Source of the DNA: Chromatiales bacterium
GTDB taxonomy: Bacteria > Pseudomonadota > Gammaproteobacteria > Steroidobacterales > GCA-2729495
Length of the DNA: 64,000 bases
Reading direction: 5' to 3'
Assembly: GCA_002729495.1 (NCBI GenBank)
Contig: PBYE01000043.1
Span: forward strand, 1 to 64,000
This document shows positions 45,044 through 54,131 of the stretch, in pieces (the first letter of the stretch is position 1; the number at the start of each line of letters is the position of its first letter). The notes below the pieces were generated by a model. It did no database searches and had not been told where the DNA came from. It saw only the letters and a program-made list of their open reading frames with translations. Both the position numbers and the translations under genes were made by a program.

Positions 45044-45922
45044 TTATTTTTCATTCAGCCCCGCCGTGGCTTCAAAGATGGTCAGCACGCGCTGCGCCTC
45101 GTCCACATGTAATTGTTCAATTAGCTGTCCCCGCACAACGGTGATACCGCTGCCGGCCTGGCTAGCGGTTTCCCACGCTGCGAGGATTTCCCGGGCGGAT
45201 TCCGCGTCAGCTTCCGAGATGCCGAAGCACTCATTAGCGGTAGCGATCTGCCGGGGATGGATCAGCGATTTGCCATCGAAGCCCAGTTCCCGGCCCTGTT
45301 TACAGGCATCCCTGAACCCGTCGGCATCATCCAGTGCGAGATGCACGCCGTCGATTATATCAAGCCCGTGAGCGCGGGCCGCCAACACTGCTTGAGACAG
45401 CGCATGTACAAGCCCGGCGCGGCTTCCGTGTGGGCTGACCCGCAATTGTTTAGCCAGGTCGGAGGTGCCCATAACGATGGCCGCGAGTCTTGGCTGGTGG
45501 GCGACTATGTTATCCAGATGCAGTATCCCGAGCGCAGTTTCCGCCATGATCCAGATTGGCAGAGCCGGCGGGGCGCCTGCTGAGTTAAGGGTGTCGCCGG
45601 CTATGCTTATGGTTTCTGCCGTTTCGACCTTGGGTAGCAGGATTGCGTCGGCGCCCGCGGCCCCGACGGCATCGATGTCGGTTTCGCCCAGTTCGCTGTT
45701 GGGATCATTCACCCGCACCACAAGTTCGCGATTGCCGTAACCGCCCCCCTGCAATGCCTCGACAACCTGATCGCGTGCCGCAGCCTTTGCATCAGGTGCA
45801 ACCGCATCTTCGAGGTCCAGGATCAGGCAGTCAGCCGGTAGCTCGCGGGCTTTTTCCAGGGCCCGGGCGTTGGAACCGGGCATGTACAGCACCGAGCGGC
45901 GCGGACGTATCGTTTGCTTCAT
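45044..45922 (-). CDS. CitE/CLYBL-like acyl-CoA lyase (HpcH/HpaI family)
   Basis: A 292-residue TIM-barrel lyase of the citrate-lyase-beta/malyl-CoA lyase family. RRSVLYMPGSNARALEKARELPADC begins the barrel (motif RSVLYMPGSN). The Mg-binding acid residues are in LDLEDAVAPDAK and AETALGILHLDNI, and VVRVNDPNS supplies the Arg that binds substrate. Family members split malyl-CoA, citramalyl-CoA or beta-methylmalyl-CoA, or act as thioesterases. Placement directly before methylmalonyl-CoA mutase recalls human CLYBL, a citramalyl-CoA lyase that protects B12 mutase from itaconyl-CoA. Detoxification or a methylmalyl-CoA step is therefore an attractive inference. The gene follows the MatB-like gene by 68 bases. 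Confidence 0.85.
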   Translation of the reverse strand: MKQTIRPRRSVLYMPGSNARALEKARELPADCLILDLEDAVAPDAKAAARDQVVEALQGGGYGNRELVVRVNDPNSELGETDIDAVGAAGADAILLPKVETAETISIAGDTLNSAGAPPALPIWIMAETALGILHLDNIVAHQPRLAAIVMGTSDLAKQLRVSPHGSRAGLVHALSQAVLAARAHGLDIIDGVHLALDDADGFRDACKQGRELGFDGKSLIHPRQIATANECFGISEADAESAREILAAWETASQAGSGITVVRGQLIEQLHVDEAQRVLTIFEATAGLNEK

Positions 45923-45990
45923 GAGAGCCTTGTTCCGTAGACATAAATTATAGCGGATTCCTAAAGCAGAGACGGCGACCCCGGGTTTGG

Positions 45991-47517
45991 TTAACCGACT
46001 TCGAATGACGATGCGTATTGCTCACGAAGCACAGATTTCTGAACTTTGCCCATGCTGTTTCTCGGGAGATTATCGATGACGTAAACCCGTTTGGGTAATT
46101 TGAAAGTCGCCATGTGCGGGCGCAACTGTGCAATTAGCGCCGAACCCGACAATGCCTGGTTGTGGGACGCGACTACCACGGCTATGACGCCTTCGCCAAA
46201 ATCGGGGTGTGGCGCGCCGATAACAGCGGACTCGGCTACACCAGCCATACTGTCAAGCACCGATTCGATTTCCCGCGGGTAAACATTCAGCCCGCCCGAA
46301 ATAATCATGTCCTTGGCCCGTCCGACGATAGACACATAGCCGTCGTCATCGATTTCCGCTTCATCGCCGGTACGGAAAAAGCCGTCCTCGGCAAATTCTT
46401 CTGCCGATTTTTTGCGCATGCGCCAGTAACCGGGGAAAACATTGGGTCCCTTTACCTGCAGGTGACCTATTTCTCCGGCCGGCAGTTCCTTGTCGTCATC
46501 GTCGACTACCCGCAATGTTATGCCCGGTAGTGCACGGCCCACGCTTCCGGGCCGCCGTTCCCCGTCCAGGGGGTTCGAAGCGTTCATGCTCGTTTCGGTC
46601 ATTCCGTATCGTTCCAAAATTTCGTGGCCACAGCGCCTGTGAAACTCGGCAAAGGTTTCAGGCAGCAGCGGGGCAGAGCCGGAGATAAACAGCCGCATGC
46701 CGCCACACAGTTTTGTGTTGAATCGCCGGTCTGTAAGCAACCGGCTGTAAAAAGTCGGGACACCCATCATGACACTGCAGTCGGGTAGTGCAGCAATTAC
46801 ATCATCACGGTTAAATCGGGGCAGAAAGACCATGGAACTACCGCTCAGCAAGACGCAACCTATACCAACAAATAGTCCGTGGGCGTGGTATACCGGCAAT
46901 GCATGCAGCAGGCAGTCGTCCTGGGTAAAGCCCCATGTTTTTACCAGTGCATCGGTATTTGCGGCCAGGTTTCCGTGCGTCAGCATGGCACCCTTCGGAA
47001 GACCCGTTGTGCCGGACGAGTAGAGCAGCACCGCGGTCTCGTCCACCTTGCAACCGCGTGTCTGGAAATCTGGCGCCGTTTCCTGGGTTGCTTCGCAAAG
47101 CTGGCCCTGACCATCTGCATCAAGGGTGATAATTTCACAGTGCTTGTCTTTAACCAGCTCGCGAAATAATGACTCTTTCGAAGGGTCGCAAACAATGATA
47201 GCCGGCTCCGCGTTGCTAACGAAGTACACGAGTTCATCGAGCTGGTAGTCGGTATTAAGAGGATGAAATATAAACCCACCGCGCAGGCATGCGAAATAAA
47301 GCCATATTGCTGCCGGTGATTTTTCTACCTGCACCGTAACCCTGTCGCCGCGCTGCAGACCCATATCAGACAGACAGCGCGCGAAACGGGCTGATTCATC
47401 CATCGCATCCGCATAACTGTAAACATCACCGTCCATGGTGCGTAACAATGTGCTATTGCGATCCGCAGGGAAGCGGTCTTCGAATAGCGCGAACAGATTC
47501 TTGTTCTTGGTGGCCAA
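45991..47517 (-). CDS. matB: Malonyl-CoA/methylmalonyl-CoA synthetase (MatB-like)
   Basis: A 508-residue ANL-superfamily acyl-CoA ligase. The P-loop is LLYSSGTTGLPKGAML; the A5 motif ERYGMTETSMNASNP and GERRPGSVGRALPG closely follow MatB wording; FRTGDEAEIDDDGYVSIVGRAKD contains the hinge Asp, and NSMGKVQKSVLR carries the catalytic C-terminal Lys. MatB activates malonate or methylmalonate with ATP and CoA. In this operon it would feed methylmalonyl-CoA straight to epimerase and mutase, or malonyl-CoA to fatty-acid synthesis through the FabD-like protein encoded 14 kb away. It is first in the leftward operon and divergent from the penicillin-acylase-family gene. Confidence 0.88.
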   Translation of the reverse strand: MATKNKNLFALFEDRFPADRNSTLLRTMDGDVYSYADAMDESARFARCLSDMGLQRGDRVTVQVEKSPAAIWLYFACLRGGFIFHPLNTDYQLDELVYFVSNAEPAIIVCDPSKESLFRELVKDKHCEIITLDADGQGQLCEATQETAPDFQTRGCKVDETAVLLYSSGTTGLPKGAMLTHGNLAANTDALVKTWGFTQDDCLLHALPVYHAHGLFVGIGCVLLSGSSMVFLPRFNRDDVIAALPDCSVMMGVPTFYSRLLTDRRFNTKLCGGMRLFISGSAPLLPETFAEFHRRCGHEILERYGMTETSMNASNPLDGERRPGSVGRALPGITLRVVDDDDKELPAGEIGHLQVKGPNVFPGYWRMRKKSAEEFAEDGFFRTGDEAEIDDDGYVSIVGRAKDMIISGGLNVYPREIESVLDSMAGVAESAVIGAPHPDFGEGVIAVVVASHNQALSGSALIAQLRPHMATFKLPKRVYVIDNLPRNSMGKVQKSVLREQYASSFEVG

Positions 47518-47656
47518 ATGCAGATCCGCAGGTTTGTGTTAGTTGGCAGTGCATTGTATCGGACGGACAGTTACCAATAACAGCTTGAGAATTAGTGTAT
47601 TTTCTGGCATGCGGGTACCGGGCATGATGAATTTGTTTGTATTTTTGTTGTTAGTA

Positions 47657-47686
47657 TTGAATATTGTGTAGGCTACCTGTCATAAA
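47657..47686 (+). promoter_or_regulatory. Candidate sigma-70 promoter of the penicillin-acylase-family gene
   Basis: TTGAAT (47657-47662) and CATAAA (47681-47686) are separated by 18 bases, in an AT-rich stretch about 46 bases before the GTG start at 47732. Each hexamer matches the consensus in four positions. The opposite strand of this 214-base gap must also hold the promoter of the methylmalonyl-CoA operon, for which I see no clear pair. Confidence 0.3.
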
Positions 47687-47731
47687 TATAAGACCTAAAC
47701 AAGGCCGCGAACAGGTTGGGGGGTTGTCCGG

Positions 47732-50110
47732 GTGATAAAGAAGATCCTGCTTGGCGTGTTAGTGCTGGCGTTGCTGAGTATTGCTGCGGGGGTATTAGTA
47801 CTCAGCCAGTACAACAATTACCAGGCAACGGGTTTCATCGAGCTGCCGATACTGGATAACCCCGTTCGGGTTGTCCGCGATGAGCAGGGCATACCCTATG
47901 TGTATGCGGCATCGCTGGATGACGTATTTCGCGGGCAGGGTTTTGTATCTGCGCAGGACCGGCTGCTACAGATCGAATTTACCCGCTATCTTTCTACGGG
48001 CAGGCTGGCGGAGCTTATCGGGCCCGCCGGACTTAAATCGGACATCCAGATGCGGGTGCTGGGTATACCACGTCACGGTCGTGCCAACGCTGCGATACTC
48101 AGCGATGAGTCGCGGGGTTATGCGCAGGCCTATCTGGACGGTTATAACGCGTACCTGGAAACAATGCAGTCAGAATTTCAGCTGGGCCTGCGGTTGCTCG
48201 GTATAGAGCCGAAACCCTGGACTGTCGAAGACACAATGGCGCTGAAATATTTTCTCAGCTGGTCCAGCACGCCGAACCTCGAGGCCGAACTGATCGCGCA
48301 GGCCCTTATCGACGAGCTCGGACCGGCGCGCGCCGCAGAAATCAGCCAGATAACGGTTAATCCCGATGTCGGTATAGCCGTGCCCGCAGGCGCAAATCCC
48401 AAATTTACACCCTCCGGGGCACCGGCTTTATCCGCTGGTGGCTGGCCTGATGAAATTTCCCGGGACTTCGAGCTGGGTAGTAACCAGTGGGTCTTTAGTC
48501 CGAAGCTGACGAAGTCCGGTGGTGCAATCGTCGTTAACAATCCGCACATTAATTCCAATAATCTGCCGGGCATCTGGCATCCGATAGGACTGATCACGCC
48601 GAACTTTCGTGCGGTCGGTGCGGCGGGTCCGGGCAGCGCGGGACTCGCAGTTGGCCGTACCAGCCACATTGCTTTTGGCGTTACCAATGCGAATGGCGAT
48701 GGCCTCGACCTGTTTGTCGAGATGCTCGATCCTGATAATCCCGATCACTATCTCGAGCAGGGCGTTTCCACACCCTTCGAAATTATTGAAGAAACCATAC
48801 GCATCCTGAATCGTTCGACCGGGGCCTTTGATGAAGAAAAACTACGTATACGGCTGACCAAACGCGGGCCGGTTATTTCGGACCACGGCATGACTATGGA
48901 TGATGGCCGGGTAATCACCGCACGCTGGGCAGCACCCGAAGGCATGCAGCCCGACGCGGGCCTGCTTGGGCCGCTGCTGGCAAAAACTGTTTACGAGGCA
49001 GGGCTGAAGATCGCCGAGGTCAACGCCCATTATAACTACATCGTTGCAGACAAAGATGGCAACATCGGTCACTTTACTGCTGGCAGCGTACCCGTAAGGC
49101 GTGTCGGCGACGGCTCGGCACCTGTGCCGGCATATGTCGGCGAAGCCTGGGACGGGCTCATACCGCGCGCCGATATGCCGGGGGTCGTCAACCCGGGCCG
49201 TGGGTGGGTGGGTAACGCCAATAACCGCACACTGCCAGCCGACTACGAGTACGCCTACTCGACCTATTTCGCGCACTCATGGCGCTACCGGCGTATGTTG
49301 CAGTTGCTTGATACCGGGCGTCCGACCAGTGCCGGGGACCACTGGCGGTTCATGTTCGATACCGGGAACGTGCTGGCGCAGCAGTTGGCACCCATGATGG
49401 TAGACGCGCTAAATGAATCCGATGAGGATCTGGCCGATATCCTCGCAGACTGGGACTATATAGACGACCCGAAAAAAGTTGCACCGGCGGTTTTCCAGGT
49501 TGTCTGGCGTAACTTCGCACGCCGGGTATACGAGGACGAACTAGGCGAAGAACTTACTGCGCGCATGCTGACGCTCAATTATTACTGGGAAGAGCGGCTG
49601 GTCAGCATGGTTAAGTCACTGGATTCTCCGTGGTTCGATGATGTCACGACGCCGGATCGTGAAACGCTAGGCGATTTGCTCCAGCTTGCGGCCCGGGATG
49701 CACGCGAGGAACTGGCAGGTTTGCTCGGATCCGATCCCGCCGGCTGGCAATGGGGAAAAATTCATACGGTAACTTTTTTCAGCCCGCTTATTCCCGGCGA
49801 CACTGCTGCCGATTACCTGGGGGGAGGGACAGCACCGCTGGCCGGCTCGGGTGAGACTATCAACCGTGGCAAGTACAAATACACTGAGCCTTACCGCGTG
49901 ACCTATATCGATTCAATGCGTTTTGTCGCCGACATGAGCGATGAAGACAAGGTCATGGCCGTATTGTCAGGTGGTGCCAGCGGGCGGCAATTCGACCCCC
50001 ACCTTAAGGATCAGTTACCGGCGTGGCGGTCGGGTGAACCGAAGTACTGGTGGTTCAGCGATGCCGCCATCAAGGCACACGCCCAGACCGAGCTGATGCT
50101 CGCGCCCTGA
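47732..50110 (+). CDS. Penicillin-acylase-family N-terminal-nucleophile amidohydrolase
   Basis: A 792-residue precursor. The first helix (IKKILLGVLVLALLSIAAGVL) is an uncleaved anchor or export signal. PVRVVRDEQGIPYVYA and GFVSAQDRLLQIEFTR are the alpha-chain start. The autocatalytic cleavage site is G249/S250 in LGSNQWVF, leaving Ser250 as the beta-chain N-terminal nucleophile; NPHINSNN and WVGNANNR further on match the oxyanion residues of the family. Members hydrolyse amides such as penicillins, acyl-homoserine lactones or cyclic lipopeptides. The linker between chains (about residues 210-245) is Ala/Pro-rich. GTG 47732 follows a GGGGGG tract 10-15 bases upstream. It is monocistronic and converges on aceE. 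Confidence 0.92.
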   Translation: MIKKILLGVLVLALLSIAAGVLVLSQYNNYQATGFIELPILDNPVRVVRDEQGIPYVYAASLDDVFRGQGFVSAQDRLLQIEFTRYLSTGRLAELIGPAGLKSDIQMRVLGIPRHGRANAAILSDESRGYAQAYLDGYNAYLETMQSEFQLGLRLLGIEPKPWTVEDTMALKYFLSWSSTPNLEAELIAQALIDELGPARAAEISQITVNPDVGIAVPAGANPKFTPSGAPALSAGGWPDEISRDFELGSNQWVFSPKLTKSGGAIVVNNPHINSNNLPGIWHPIGLITPNFRAVGAAGPGSAGLAVGRTSHIAFGVTNANGDGLDLFVEMLDPDNPDHYLEQGVSTPFEIIEETIRILNRSTGAFDEEKLRIRLTKRGPVISDHGMTMDDGRVITARWAAPEGMQPDAGLLGPLLAKTVYEAGLKIAEVNAHYNYIVADKDGNIGHFTAGSVPVRRVGDGSAPVPAYVGEAWDGLIPRADMPGVVNPGRGWVGNANNRTLPADYEYAYSTYFAHSWRYRRMLQLLDTGRPTSAGDHWRFMFDTGNVLAQQLAPMMVDALNESDEDLADILADWDYIDDPKKVAPAVFQVVWRNFARRVYEDELGEELTARMLTLNYYWEERLVSMVKSLDSPWFDDVTTPDRETLGDLLQLAARDAREELAGLLGSDPAGWQWGKIHTVTFFSPLIPGDTAADYLGGGTAPLAGSGETINRGKYKYTEPYRVTYIDSMRFVADMSDEDKVMAVLSGGASGRQFDPHLKDQLPAWRSGEPKYWWFSDAAIKAHAQTELMLAP

Positions 50111-50123
50111 GGCTCTGAACCGG

Positions 50124-52814
50124 CTATTTGGGGTTTACCTGGGCCGGGCCTGACGTTGCCGGGTCCAGTTTATTGCGGTCTATTCGTAGCTTGTCCGCAG
50201 CCGCAGCAAGTTCGTCTTCGGTGTACTTGCCGTCATCCGTGAGCGCGGCGAGTGCGGTATACGCAATATGCTCAGCGCTGACTTCGAAATGCCCACGCAG
50301 GTCGGGGCGCGACTCACTGAACCCGTAGCCATCGGTTCCGAGCACCGAGTAACGGCCGGGTATCCATTGCGAAATGCCCAGAGGTTGTACTTTCATATAG
50401 TCACTGGCTGCAACAAACACGCCATCTTCTTTTTCCAGCAGGGTTTCGACATAGGGCTTCTCATCATTCCTTTGCAGCCGGTTGCGGCGTTCCGTCGCGA
50501 TGCCGTCACGCGTTAGTTCGTTGTAACTCGTAACGCTCCACACATCTGTCGACACACCAAATTTCTCGAGAAAATCGCGGGCTGCGAGCACCTGCATCAT
50601 GATGGAGCCGCTGCCAAACAAGTGAGCCTTGCAGTCTTTCTGTACTTTATTTCCGGAGCTCACGAACCGGTACATGCCACGGATAATGCCGTCTTCCACG
50701 CCTTCCGGCATTGCCGGCATCGCGTAGTTTTCGTTGTACATCGTAATGTAGTAGAAAATCTCTTCATGGTTCTGGTACATGCGTTCGATACCGTCACGAA
50801 TGATGACCGCCAGTTCATAACCGAAGGAAGGGTCGTAACTACGCATATTCGGGACGGTGTTCGCCATGACCTGTGAATGCCCGTCTTCGTGCTGCAGGCC
50901 TTCGCCATTCAGGGTCGTGCGGCCCGCGGTGCCGCCGAGCAGGAAGCCGCGAGACAGCATATCGCCGCAGGCCCAGATCATGTCACCTACGCGCTGGAAG
51001 CCGAAAATAGAGTAGAAAATGTAGAAGGGGATAGTTGGGATTCCATGCACTGAATAGGCAGTACCCGCCGCCATAAACGATGCCATCGCACCGGTTTCGC
51101 AGATACCTTCCTGCAAAATCTGCCCGTCCTTGGCTTCGCGATAGGGCATCAGTGTGCTGCTGTCGACCGGTTTGTATTTCTGACCTTCGAACGAATAGAT
51201 GCCGGCCTTGCGGAACAGACCTTCCATGCCGAACGTGCGCGCCTCGTCCGGCACGATCGGCACGACATACTTGCCGACATCCTTGTGCTGCAAAAGTTTC
51301 GACAGCATCCGGACAAAGGCCATGGTCGTCGAAACTGCCCGCTCTCCCGTACCTTTGAGGTGGTCGGCAAAATATTCGAGGTCCGGCGCCGTGAGTGTCG
51401 GACACTCTGTCGAACGCTGCGGCCACGTGCCGCCCAGCGCATCGCGCTGCTCTTTCATGTAAATGACTTCGGGACTATCGCTACCCGGGATATAGAATTC
51501 GGCAGCGGCGGCCTGCTCTTCGCTAAGGGGTACACTCAATCTGGTCGCCGCTGCAATTCGCTCATCTTTAGCCAAATCCTTTTTCTGATGGACCATGTTG
51601 GAGCCTTCGTGACCCTCCATGCCGTAACCCTTGATCGTTTTGATCAGGATGGCTGTGGGCTTGCCCCTGGTTTCCACGGCCTTGCGGAATGCGGCATATA
51701 TCTTGCGCTGGTCGTGCCCGCCTCTGCGTATCCCGCGTATTTCCTCATCCGACAGGATCTGCATGATTTCGCGCAGTTTCTGGTTATCGCCGCACCAGTG
51801 TTCGCGTACCTCGGGACCAGTGGACACCGAGTACATCTGGTAGTCGCCGTCCACGACTTCGTCCATGCGCGCCTGCATAACGCCTTCGTGGTCGCAGGCA
51901 AACAGGACATCCCATTCGCCGCTCCAGATGACCTTGATGACATTCCAGCCGGCCCCGCGGAAGCTCCGTTCCAGTTCCTGGATGATTTTGCCGTTGCCGC
52001 GCACGGGACCGTCGAGCCTCTGCAGGTTGCAGTTGGCAACGAGGATCAGGTTATCGAGTTGCTCGCGCGCGGCAATATTGATGCTGCCCAGCACTTCGGG
52101 TTCGTCCGATTCGCCGTCACCGAGAAAAGCCCAGACTTTGCCGCCGTTGTCCGGTTTAAGGCCGCGCGCTTCCAGGTACTTGGCAAACCTTGCCTGGTAG
52201 ATTGCGCTGGGTGTGCCCAGGCCCATCGACGCGCAGGGCATCTGCCAGTAGTCGGGCATGTTACGCGGGTGGGGATAAGACGAGAGACCGCCGCCCGGTT
52301 GCAGTTCGCGGCGGTAATTTTCAATCCGCTCATGCGGCAGACTGCCGTCGAGCAGAGCGCGCGCGTAGATGCCGGTTGCAGCATGTGCCTGCACGCTCAC
52401 CAGGTCGCCGCCGTAGTTTTCATCACGATTTCTGAAAAAGTGATTGAGGCCAACCTCGATCATCGTCGCAGCCGATGCGTAGGTACCAATATGTCCGCCA
52501 ACGCCGGTGCCGCTGTCATAGGCCCGCAATACAAGCGCCATTGCGTTCCAGCGCAGAATATTTTCCAGTTTCTCTTCCAGCTCGATGTCGCCGGGATACA
52601 GGGGCTGATCTTCCAGCGGAATGGTATTCCGGTACGGCGTATTCAGTGTGGCGTCTTCGACGATGACATTGGCGTCGGTCAGGTAATCGCGTAATGCACG
52701 GAAAACAGTTTTCGCCCGGTCGGGGCCGTCTGCCTGGAGCAGTGACTCCATGGACTCCAGCCACTCGCTGAGTTCGACATCGTCCGGCAATAATAGAGGT
52801 TGCTTGGAAACCAT
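50124..52814 (-). CDS. aceE: Pyruvate dehydrogenase E1 component, homodimeric type
   Basis: An 896-residue thiamine-diphosphate enzyme that decarboxylates pyruvate and acetylates the lipoyl group of E2. The ThDP/Mg motif is FLGDGESDEPEVLGS...NCNLQRLDG (shown in part). GGHIGTYASAATMIEVGLNHFF near residue 105 (family landmark HIGTYASAA) and ETGAMASFMAAGTAYS are standard for the single-chain alpha2 E1 of gamma- and betaproteobacteria. ATG 52814 is preferred; GTG 52817 precedes it. The usual aceF and lpd partners do not follow within this window: its downstream neighbour is the converging acylase gene, so E2 and E3 must be encoded elsewhere. It is divergent from nadA. Confidence 0.96.
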   Translation of the reverse strand: MVSKQPLLLPDDVELSEWLESMESLLQADGPDRAKTVFRALRDYLTDANVIVEDATLNTPYRNTIPLEDQPLYPGDIELEEKLENILRWNAMALVLRAYDSGTGVGGHIGTYASAATMIEVGLNHFFRNRDENYGGDLVSVQAHAATGIYARALLDGSLPHERIENYRRELQPGGGLSSYPHPRNMPDYWQMPCASMGLGTPSAIYQARFAKYLEARGLKPDNGGKVWAFLGDGESDEPEVLGSINIAAREQLDNLILVANCNLQRLDGPVRGNGKIIQELERSFRGAGWNVIKVIWSGEWDVLFACDHEGVMQARMDEVVDGDYQMYSVSTGPEVREHWCGDNQKLREIMQILSDEEIRGIRRGGHDQRKIYAAFRKAVETRGKPTAILIKTIKGYGMEGHEGSNMVHQKKDLAKDERIAAATRLSVPLSEEQAAAAEFYIPGSDSPEVIYMKEQRDALGGTWPQRSTECPTLTAPDLEYFADHLKGTGERAVSTTMAFVRMLSKLLQHKDVGKYVVPIVPDEARTFGMEGLFRKAGIYSFEGQKYKPVDSSTLMPYREAKDGQILQEGICETGAMASFMAAGTAYSVHGIPTIPFYIFYSIFGFQRVGDMIWACGDMLSRGFLLGGTAGRTTLNGEGLQHEDGHSQVMANTVPNMRSYDPSFGYELAVIIRDGIERMYQNHEEIFYYITMYNENYAMPAMPEGVEDGIIRGMYRFVSSGNKVQKDCKAHLFGSGSIMMQVLAARDFLEKFGVSTDVWSVTSYNELTRDGIATERRNRLQRNDEKPYVETLLEKEDGVFVAASDYMKVQPLGISQWIPGRYSVLGTDGYGFSESRPDLRGHFEVSAEHIAYTALAALTDDGKYTEDELAAAADKLRIDRNKLDPATSGPAQVNPK

Positions 52815-52953
52815 CACTTTCTTAATCTGGGCCGCAAGCGCGGCGTGTTGCGAATATGTTGAGTGCAGCCGCTTATTCTAGCGAATCCAGACCCGCCTGT
52901 CGGCGCATGGTCCGGCTAATGCCGGGCCGGCCAGCCAAGCGCGCCGCACTGCA

Positions 52954-52988
52954 GGCCCCAGGCAGGGGCCTAAACCTTGCCTGGGGCC
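52954..52988. promoter_or_regulatory. Perfect 11-bp inverted repeat with alternative inner hairpin, aceE/nadA gap
   Basis: GGCCCCAGGCA (52954-52964) pairs perfectly with TGCCTGGGGCC (52978-52988) across 13 bases. An exclusive alternative is the inner pair GGCCCC/GGGGCC (52954-52959 with 52965-52970). Two competing hairpins recall an attenuator, and the DNA palindrome could also be an operator. It lies 119-153 bases before nadA and 140-174 bases before aceE. About 25 bases beyond, TATATACTCTATATATA (53011-53027) is a second AT-rich near-palindrome that may contain the nadA -10. Confidence 0.4.
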
Positions 52989-53106
52989 GTAGGCGAGCAA
53001 TCAAGCAAACTATATACTCTATATATAAGGTAATGGTTGCCAGGGAAACATAGCGCCGCGTATCTTGTCGAAAGGAACATAACGCGCCTGAACAGAGAGC
53101 CAAATA

Positions 53107-54123
53107 TTGAACACGAACCCACAAATATTCAAACCTGAATACACGCCCGAAGTGCAGCGCATAACGGAGCCTGTATACGAGCGCCTCAGGGATATTATTC
53201 CGGATATCGAATGGGCGGTGCATGCGCCGTATATCGCAGCAATCAACAAGCTGAAAGTAGAGATGAATGCGGTTCTGCTGGTACACAATTACCAGACACC
53301 GGAGATTTTTCATGGCGTGGCAGATTTTGTCGGCGATTCGCTCGCGCTGGCACGCAAAGCGACAGAAGTCGATGCTGAGGTCATCGTGCAGTGTGGCGTT
53401 CATTTCATGGCAGAGACCACTAAGATTCTGAACCCGGACAAGACTGTACTAATACCCGATCTCCAGGCAGGTTGTTCACTCGCTGCTTCGATTACGGCAG
53501 AAGATGTGCGTGGTATGCGGGACCGTAACCCGGGTATTCCCGTGGTCAGCTATGTGAATACCACCGCAGAGGTAAAAGCGGAAACCGATATTTGCTGTAC
53601 ATCAGCTAACGCGGTTGAAGTAGTTGAATCACTCGGCACGGACAAAGTTATTTTCACTCCCGATGGCTATCTTGCCCGGTACGTTGCGGCCAATACCGAC
53701 GTCAACCTGATCTATTGGGAAGGCGCGTGCGAAGTACATGAGCGTTTCACCGGTGAGGAATTACGCGATTACCGTAAGAACTATCCGGGCATCCATGTTA
53801 TCGCTCATCCTGAGTGCCCGCCCGATGTCCTGGAAGAGGCCGATTTCGTGGGCTCTACGTCCGGGATGATAAAACACGTCGGTGAAGTTCGGCCCAGGCA
53901 GATCATCATGATTACCGAGTGCTCCATGAGCGACAACGTTGCTGTGGAATACCCTGACGTGGAATTTATCCGGCCCTGCAACCTGTGCCCGTATATGAAA
54001 ACCATAACGTTGCCCAAGATTCTGGATGCCCTGCGCAACAAGGCATACCGCGTTGAGATCGATCCCGAAATCGCTGCCAGGGCGCGGGGTTCGGTCGAGC
54101 GCATGCTGGAGATTGGCCGCTAG
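53107..54123 (+). CDS. nadA: Quinolinate synthase A
   Basis: A 338-residue [4Fe-4S] enzyme that condenses iminoaspartate with dihydroxyacetone phosphate to quinolinate in NAD synthesis. The three cluster cysteines can be placed: C96 in [13 protein letters not shown]208 in [11 protein letters not shown] and one of C291/C294 in [20 protein letters not shown] and DSLALARKA are substrate-binding blocks, and STSGMIKHV is also conserved. The start is TTG 53107, with AGAGAG about nine bases upstream; no ATG nearby preserves the N-terminus. nadB follows after eight bases, so enzyme and supplier of iminoaspartate are co-expressed. Confidence 0.96.
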   Translation: MNTNPQIFKPEYTPEVQRITEPVYERLRDIIPDIEWAVHAPYIAAINKLKVEMNAVLLVHNYQTPEIFHGVADFVGDSLALARKATEVDAEVIVQCGVHFMAETTKILNPDKTVLIPDLQAGCSLAASITAEDVRGMRDRNPGIPVVSYVNTTAEVKAETDICCTSANAVEVVESLGTDKVIFTPDGYLARYVAANTDVNLIYWEGACEVHERFTGEELRDYRKNYPGIHVIAHPECPPDVLEEADFVGSTSGMIKHVGEVRPRQIIMITECSMSDNVAVEYPDVEFIRPCNLCPYMKTITLPKILDALRNKAYRVEIDPEIAARARGSVERMLEIGR

Positions 54124-54131
54124 GACTTCAC

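Noticed and set aside
51285-52694. 469-codon open frame opposite aceE
   Set aside because: It is antisense to an unmistakable pyruvate dehydrogenase E1; the frame is open because of GC-rich codon usage.
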